Shown one piece after another: positions 59,529 to 64,000 of a stretch of DNA of 64,000 nucleotides. Source of the DNA: Myxococcales bacterium. Its GTDB lineage: Bacteria > Myxococcota > Polyangia > Nannocystales > Nannocystaceae. Numbering within the stretch: the stretch's first letter is position 1; each line of letters begins with the position of its first letter. The notes under the pieces are model-generated. The model was not told the origin of the DNA. It made no database searches and saw only the letters and a program-made list of their open reading frames with translations. The translations under genes were made by a program, and so were the position numbers. The stretch is taken from contig JAEUJW010000072.1 in the NCBI GenBank assembly GCA_016793465.1, positions 67,734 through 131,733 on the forward strand, read 5' to 3'.

Positions 59529-60967
59529 CAGGCGAACACCAGGAACGCCACCACGCCGCCGCCGATCAGCAGCAGACCGAGCACGATCAGCCACGCCCCG
59601 CCGCCGTCGTTCTTGGCCGTCGGCTCGGGCGGCCGCGCCGTCCGCGGGTCCGGAGGGATCGTGCGCATCACCGCCGGCTTCGGCGGCTTGGCGCCCTTCG
59701 CCGGCGGCTCGTCCGGCTTCAGCCCCAGCTCGTCGACCAGCGACTCCTTCGGCAGCGGCTCGACCGGCGTCGGCGACAGCCCCAGCTTGTTCGGCGTCAG
59801 CGGCACCTTGCCCGGCACCGGCGTGAACACGTCGAAGTCCAGCGGCCGCGACGCGTCGTGCTCCTTGCCCGCCTCGCTCGTCGCCACCGGCTCCGCCGGC
59901 TCCGCCCCGGCCTGCGGCGCCGCGCCCTTCTCCTCGCCGCCGAGCGAGCGGAAGTGCAGCATCTCCTCGTTGATGAGGTTGATGATCAGGTTGTTGCCGC
60001 CGGGCGAACGCTCCTGCTCGGCCTTCTTCTCCTGCGCCTTCTTCTCCGCCTCGAGCTCCTCGCGGATCGGCCGGACGTAGTCGATGACGTCGCGCGCGCC
60101 GACCTTCAGCCGGTTCGAGAACAGGAAGTCCAGCAGCGCGTCCGCGAAGTCCTCCGACTTCTGGTAGCGGTCCTTGATGTCCTTCGAGAGCGCCTTCAGC
60201 AGGATGTTCTCGAGGTCGACCGGCACCGCCGGGTTGTACGAGCGCAGGCTCGGCACGTCGCACGCGCGCACCAGCGCGATGGTCTGGTAGTCGTTCTTGC
60301 CGCGGAACAGCCGGCGCCCGGTCAGCATCTCGAAGGCCAGGATCGCCGTCGAGAACACGTCCGCCCGGTGGTCGATCTCCTCGCCCCGCGCCGCCTCCGG
60401 CGAGAGGTACGAGTACTTGCCCTTGACCACGCCCGGGTCGGTCGACTCGAGCTGCGTGGTCGCCTTGGCCAGACCGAAGTCCGTCAGCTTCACCTCGCCG
60501 TGCCACGAGATCAGGATGTTCGGCGGCGAGATGTCGCGGTGCACGATGCCCAGCGGGCGCCCGGTCTCCGAGTCCGGCAGCGCGTGCGCGTAGCTGAGGC
60601 CCTTCAGGATCTCGACCAGGATCCACACCACCAGCGGGGCCGGCATGCTGCCGCCCTTCTTGGCCTGGTACTCGAGCAGCGTCTTCAGGTTCGTCCCGTG
60701 GACGAAGTCCATGACGATGAAGTAGGTGTTCTCGGACTCGCCGATGTCGAACACCGACACGATGTTGGCGTGGTTGAGCCGCAGGCTCAGGCGAGCCTCG
60801 TCGAGGAACATGCGGACGAACCGCTGGTCCTTGATCAGCCCGGGCAGGATCCGCTTGATCGCGACCTTCTTCTTGAAGCCGGCCATCGACTCGGCCTCGG
60901 CCACGTAGACCTCGGCCATGCCGCCCGCGTCGAGCTTGTAGAGAGGCTTGTAGCGTTGGGAGCTCAT
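59528..60967 (-). CDS. Tail-anchored Ser/Thr protein kinase
   Basis: A 479-residue Hanks kinase. It has an atypical Gly loop DAGGMAEVYVAE, the catalytic Lys in KVAIKRILPG, HRDISPPNILI (Ser in place of the usual Lys in HRDxK), TDFGLAKA, and KYSYLSPEAARGEEID. This variant is common among myxobacterial kinases. The C-terminal region is charged and disordered, ending with a membrane helix (WLIVLGLLLIGGGVVAFLVF), so the kinase faces the cytosol. It is translationally coupled to the gamma-CA-like gene. Confidence 0.88.
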   Translation of the reverse strand: MSSQRYKPLYKLDAGGMAEVYVAEAESMAGFKKKVAIKRILPGLIKDQRFVRMFLDEARLSLRLNHANIVSVFDIGESENTYFIVMDFVHGTNLKTLLEYQAKKGGSMPAPLVVWILVEILKGLSYAHALPDSETGRPLGIVHRDISPPNILISWHGEVKLTDFGLAKATTQLESTDPGVVKGKYSYLSPEAARGEEIDHRADVFSTAILAFEMLTGRRLFRGKNDYQTIALVRACDVPSLRSYNPAVPVDLENILLKALSKDIKDRYQKSEDFADALLDFLFSNRLKVGARDVIDYVRPIREELEAEKKAQEKKAEQERSPGGNNLIINLINEEMLHFRSLGGEEKGAAPQAGAEPAEPVATSEAGKEHDASRPLDFDVFTPVPGKVPLTPNKLGLSPTPVEPLPKESLVDELGLKPDEPPAKGAKPPKPAVMRTIPPDPRTARPPEPTAKNDGGGAWLIVLGLLLIGGGVVAFLVFA

Positions 60968-61136
60968 GGGAGGCGCTGCAAACGGAGCAAACCGCGGCAG
61001 GAGTGTAACAGAACGTCAGCCGCTGGTTTGCGGCCTATCACACAGGCCCGCGGACCGCGAGAAAGCCACGCAGACCTGGTAGTCCCGCGGCCACGAGTGT
61101 GTGGTGGAGTGACCGCGGCCCGCTCGCGCGGCGGTC

Positions 61137-62312
61137 TCAACGCGCGCTGGAGGCCGACTCCACCGGCGGGTCGTACTGGGTCAAGATCAAGCGCACGACG
61201 CCCAGCCACAGGTCGCTCTCGATCATGAGGGGGATCCTCCGACCGTCGCTGCTGACCCACACGCGCATTTTGTACACTTTTTTCCCCGGAATTGCCGCGC
61301 CGTTACGGTCGACGCGGGTGATCGCGCCGTCGTAGGCGACCACCTGGCTCGGCGCGATCCCCAGCGCCGTGCCCATCGACGGCATCTGCGGCGGCGGCTC
61401 GGGCCCCCGCGAGGTGATGTCGACGCGCAGGAGCGTGCCGCCGTCGAGCCCGTAGGCCTTGGCCTTGGCCCCGGGCTCCAAGTTCAGCGAGCGGACCCAC
61501 GCCATCACCGACAGCGGGTCGAAGGTCTCGGTCGGCAGGCGCTTGCGGGAGTTCGTGAGCTTGCCGTCCTTGTCGTCGACGATCTCCACGAACCCGCGCC
61601 CGTGGAACGTCGAGGTTATCTCGCGCCGCTTGTAGGTCGTGGCCATGCCCTCGCGCTTGGTGATCGACCCGGTCAACAGCGGCGCGCCGGTCTCGGCGTC
61701 GACGTACGCGGCCATGTCGTAGACGATGGTCGTCAGCAGCGCCGCGACCCCGGAGGTCCGCGCCGAGCCCTCGAGGCGGATGCGGTCCGGCGAGCCCAGC
61801 GGCCCCGGCTCGCGCAGGACCACCGCCGCCTCGGCGATGCCCGTCGGGTTGCCGCCGAAGTACACGTCGTACTTGAAGCGCTCGCCCGGCTTCAGGGTGC
61901 TCCCGAACGACGCCGGCCGCGGCACCCACGACGAGCGCGCCTGGTGATCTTCGAACGGCGGGTCGGCCAGCGCCCCGCTGACCCCCGTCAGCGGCTCCAA
62001 CCCCTTGCCCGGCAGCCCCTCGTGCACGACGCTCGGCGGCTCGACCCGCGGCAGCCGCGAGCTGTCGTCGCCCCACAGCCCGAGGTCGACCTCCGGCGCC
62101 GCCGGCCGCGGCTCGACCAGCAGGTTCGGCGGCGGCGAGCTGCGCGTGACCAGCGGCGTGCGCACCTCCGGCTCCGGCGTCCGCGGACCTTTCTTCGGCG
62201 CGATCGTCGAGGGCGCGACCGTCGAGCCCGTCGCGGACGGGGCCTCCGCCGGCGCGTCCGGCTGCTGCCACGCCAGCGCCGTCGCCAGCAACCATCCTGC
62301 GACCGTGCTCAC
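61137..62312 (-). CDS. DUF3108-like exported protein
   Basis: A 391-residue exported protein from GTG 62312, which has a GGAGG five bases upstream. The signal peptide is VSTVAGWLLATALAWQ. A Pro-rich region of about 120 residues leads to a domain with LKPGERFKYDVYFGGNPTGI and LTTIVYDMAAYVDAETGAPL, the start of the DUF3108 family. TYKRREITSTFHGRG and SVMAWVRSLNLEPGAKAKAY follow. DUF3108 proteins are periplasmic beta-barrel-like proteins of unknown role. It is divergent from pdxA with a 212-base gap. Confidence 0.75.
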   Translation of the reverse strand: MSTVAGWLLATALAWQQPDAPAEAPSATGSTVAPSTIAPKKGPRTPEPEVRTPLVTRSSPPPNLLVEPRPAAPEVDLGLWGDDSSRLPRVEPPSVVHEGLPGKGLEPLTGVSGALADPPFEDHQARSSWVPRPASFGSTLKPGERFKYDVYFGGNPTGIAEAAVVLREPGPLGSPDRIRLEGSARTSGVAALLTTIVYDMAAYVDAETGAPLLTGSITKREGMATTYKRREITSTFHGRGFVEIVDDKDGKLTNSRKRLPTETFDPLSVMAWVRSLNLEPGAKAKAYGLDGGTLLRVDITSRGPEPPPQMPSMGTALGIAPSQVVAYDGAITRVDRNGAAIPGKKVYKMRVWVSSDGRRIPLMIESDLWLGVVRLILTQYDPPVESASSAR

Positions 62313-62524
62313 GACCACCTCCCATGAGTCAGAAGACACGGAAGGAACGAAAGCGACGGAGACGGAAGAGACGGACCGGGCGCCGCATGTCCGGACACAT
62401 GACGCCTCCGCGAACCGTGAAGGTCCTCGTCGGCGAGTCGGGGGAAGCGGGCGTGCATGGCGGTGGTTCCGGCGGCGAGCCGGGCAACTCATGTTAGAAT
62501 GCCCGGCTCTTTGCGCCAACCCCG
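62313..62524. promoter_or_regulatory. Divergent region before pdxA
   Basis: This 212-base region separates the DUF3108-like gene from pdxA. TAGAAT at 62495-62500 is the only clear -10-like box, 24 bases before the pdxA ATG. A purine-rich stretch (62330-62375) lies upstream of the minus-strand gene. Nothing else was recognised. Confidence 0.35.
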
Positions 62525-63484
62525 ATGTCGTCGCCGCGTTCAACTCCCAGCCTCGTGGTCACCCAGGGCGACCCTGACGGCATCGGCCCCGAGCTGATCT
62601 TGCGCGTGGGCGCTGCCGATTTGCTGCGCCGCGGCGACCTCGTGGTCGCCGATCGCGTGCGCTTGCAACGACTCGCCGGCGCGCTCGGCGGCTGGGCCGA
62701 GCGCGGCCTCGCGGCCGTCGAGCCGCTGCTGGTGTCCGCCCCGGGATCCGCCACGGACAGCCCGCTGGGACAGGTGTCCGCCCTCGCCACGGGGGTGGAC
62801 CTCGTGCTCGCCGACCCGCATCATCGCGCGCTCGTGACCGCCCCGATCGACAAGGCGAGGAGCCACGCCGAGGGCCTCGCCTTCCCCGGCCACACCGAGT
62901 ACCTCGCCGCCCGCGCCGGCGTCGACGAGTTCGCCATGCTCATGGCCGGCCCCCGGCTCCGCGTCGTGCTCGCCACCATCCACCTCGCCCTCCGCGAGGT
63001 GCCCCGTCGCCTCGACGTCGCCGCCATCGTCCGCGCCGGCCGCCTCCTCGCCGGCGCCCTGCGAAATCATTTCGCCCGACCTCACCCCGTGATCGGCGTG
63101 CTCGGCCTCAACCCCCACGCCGGTGAACAGGGCCTCCTCGGCGACGAAGAGACCACCGTCGTGCGCCCCGCCGTCGCCGCCCTCGAGCAGTGGGCCCGCG
63201 CGCACGACGTCCCCGTCACCTTCCTCGGCCCGCTGCCCGCCGACACCGCCTTCCCCCGCCACGCCGACGGCCTCCTCGACGGCCTCGTCGCCATGTACCA
63301 CGACCAGGGCCTCGCCCCCTTCAAACTCCTGCACATGCGCGACGGCGTCAACATGACCCTCGGCCTCCCGTTCGTCCGCACCTCCCCCGACCACGGCACC
63401 GCCCGCGACATCGCCGGCCGCGGCGTCGCCGACCCGTCGAGCATGTTCGCCGCCGTCGCCTATGCCAGGGGACATGTCGCATGA
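62525..63484 (+). CDS. pdxA: 4-hydroxythreonine-4-phosphate dehydrogenase PdxA
   Basis: A 319-residue PdxA, acting in DXP-dependent pyridoxal-phosphate synthesis. Motifs: VVTQGDPDGIGPELIL at the N-terminus, VTAPIDKARSHAEGLAFPGH with HTEYLA (metal His), LNPHAGEQGLLG, GPLPADTAF, AMYHDQGLAPFKLL (metal His), and VRTSPDHGTARDIAGRG. All three metal-binding His regions are present. The stop overlaps the following small ORF (ATGA). Confidence 0.93.
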   Translation: MSSPRSTPSLVVTQGDPDGIGPELILRVGAADLLRRGDLVVADRVRLQRLAGALGGWAERGLAAVEPLLVSAPGSATDSPLGQVSALATGVDLVLADPHHRALVTAPIDKARSHAEGLAFPGHTEYLAARAGVDEFAMLMAGPRLRVVLATIHLALREVPRRLDVAAIVRAGRLLAGALRNHFARPHPVIGVLGLNPHAGEQGLLGDEETTVVRPAVAALEQWARAHDVPVTFLGPLPADTAFPRHADGLLDGLVAMYHDQGLAPFKLLHMRDGVNMTLGLPFVRTSPDHGTARDIAGRGVADPSSMFAAVAYARGHVA

Positions 63485-63852
63485 GACAGGTCGGAAAAAC
63501 CAAGGCCGCCGCGCGCACCCTCGCCGCCGCCGCCCGCGAACCCGCCGCGCCCAGCAAACGCGCCCGCACGCCCTCCGCCCCCCTCCCCGCCGCGCCCCGC
63601 GAGCCCTCCGCCCCCAAACGCGCCGCCGCGTCGCGCGACCCCTCCGCCCCCACCAAAGCCGCGTCCTCCGCCCCGAGCAAACCCGCGTCCTCCGCCCCCA
63701 CCAAAGCCGCGACGACACGCGAACCCTCCGCTCCGACCAAGGCCGCGTCGCGCGAACCCTCCGCCCCCACCAAAGCCGCGACGACACGCGAACCCTCCGC
63801 GCCGACCAAGGCCGCGTCGCGCGAACCCTCCGCACCGTCCAAGGCCGCGTAG
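63481..63852 (+). CDS. Basic Ala/Pro/Ser/Lys-repeat protein (H1-tail-like)
   Basis: A 123-residue ORF overlapping pdxA by ATGA. It is rich in Ala, Pro, Ser, Thr, Lys and Arg with tandem units such as AATTREPSAPTKAASREPSA, and it is strongly basic. The composition is like the C-terminal tail of linker histones or bacterial H1-like proteins, so nucleic-acid binding is possible, but no folded domain is seen. Most of it is generated by short repeats whose inverted copy continues beyond 63900. It could also be a non-coding repeat with a chance open frame. Confidence 0.4.
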   Translation: MRQVGKTKAAARTLAAAAREPAAPSKRARTPSAPLPAAPREPSAPKRAAASRDPSAPTKAASSAPSKPASSAPTKAATTREPSAPTKAASREPSAPTKAATTREPSAPTKAASREPSAPSKAA

Positions 63853-64000
63853 CCCACCGCCCCCGCGGGGAGCAGAGCGTCGGGGGGGGGCGGCGGGTGC
63901 GCGCGCCGCGGCCTTGGTCGGAGCGGCGGGTTCGCGTGTCGTCGCGGCTTTGGTGGGGGCGGAGGACGCGGGTGTGCTCGGGGCGGAGGACGCGGCTTTG
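63654..64000. repeat. Large inverted repeat at the window edge
   Basis: Bases 63654-63753 are the reverse complement of 63901-64000 with 3 mismatches in 100. The two arms are separated by about 147 bases and the right arm runs off the window. Both arms consist of the Ala/Pro/Lys repeat DNA, suggesting a convergent copy of the same kind of gene beyond the edge. Confidence 0.85.

Noticed and set aside
62540..63835. A minus-strand repeat-rich gene opposite pdxA
   Set aside because: It is the antisense of pdxA and of the Ala/Pro/Lys repeat. Its Arg/Val repeats mirror the plus-strand repeat units.
1..64000. tRNA, rRNA or insertion sequences
   Set aside because: No cloverleaf with a CCA-type end, rRNA-like segment or transposase was seen by eye. 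A covariance-model scan could still find a missed small RNA.

Overview
The window is about three quarters G+C. Its gene content points to a myxobacterium (Myxococcota), with Nannocystaceae-like relatives the best guess. Supporting features are four Hanks-type Ser/Thr kinases (one fused to a formylglycine-generating/sulfatase-modifying-like domain), Ser/Thr-rich lipoproteins ending in myxobacterial Cys-rich modules, two fibro-slime domain lipoproteins, and almost exclusively G/C-ending codons. Taxonomy is inferred from gene content only. No tRNA, rRNA, CRISPR array or insertion sequence was recognised, and no gene-free stretch exceeds about 300 bases.

Region 1 (1-1.8 kb) holds the tail of a TPR-like protein and a dihydroorotase-family protein whose metal site looks incomplete.

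Region 2 (2-29 kb) is a type VI secretion system (T6SS). On the plus strand it runs tssE, tssF, tssG, an FHA protein, a repeat-bearing lipoprotein, tssJ, tssK, tssL, tssM, a shortened second tssC, vgrG, a TPR-type gene and a PAAR-Rhs gene. A small membrane protein and a minus-strand hcp follow. A second plus-strand operon then carries tssB, tssC, a proline-rich membrane protein and an FHA-TM-murein endopeptidase fusion. Together these encode the baseplate (EFGK), membrane complex (JLM), sheath (BC), tube (Hcp) and spike (VgrG-PAAR). No ClpV/TssH or TssA is present here. A 16-bp palindrome sits immediately upstream of -10-like boxes at tssE and between hcp and tssB, suggesting co-regulation. 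The locus is full of in-frame minisatellites and copies of a short imperfect palindrome (ACCTGTCCC...GGACAGGT). A lower-GC island covers the vgrG 3' end, the TPR gene and the PAAR part of the Rhs gene.

Region 3 (29-34.6 kb) has a minus-strand operon (lipoprotein, queC, a small membrane-anchored protein, a radical SAM protein), a YkgJ-like Cys-cluster protein, a lipoprotein and a stand-alone TIR protein.

Region 4 (34.6-47.6 kb) has two kinase loci, an SDR oxidoreductase, an SRPBCC protein, a very large LTA-synthase-like protein carrying four Ig-like domains, and three paralogous Cys-rich lipoproteins.

Region 5 (47.6-64 kb) has modABC, an orphan DNA methyltransferase, ttcA, the kinase-FGE fusion, a GNAT-fold protein, two fibro-slime lipoproteins, a gamma-carbonic-anhydrase-like protein coupled to a kinase, a DUF3108-like exported protein, pdxA, and a basic Ala/Pro/Lys-rich ORF. 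That last ORF's repeats recur inverted at the window edge.

Many shorter or overlapping reading frames in this GC-rich DNA are composition artefacts and are not annotated.
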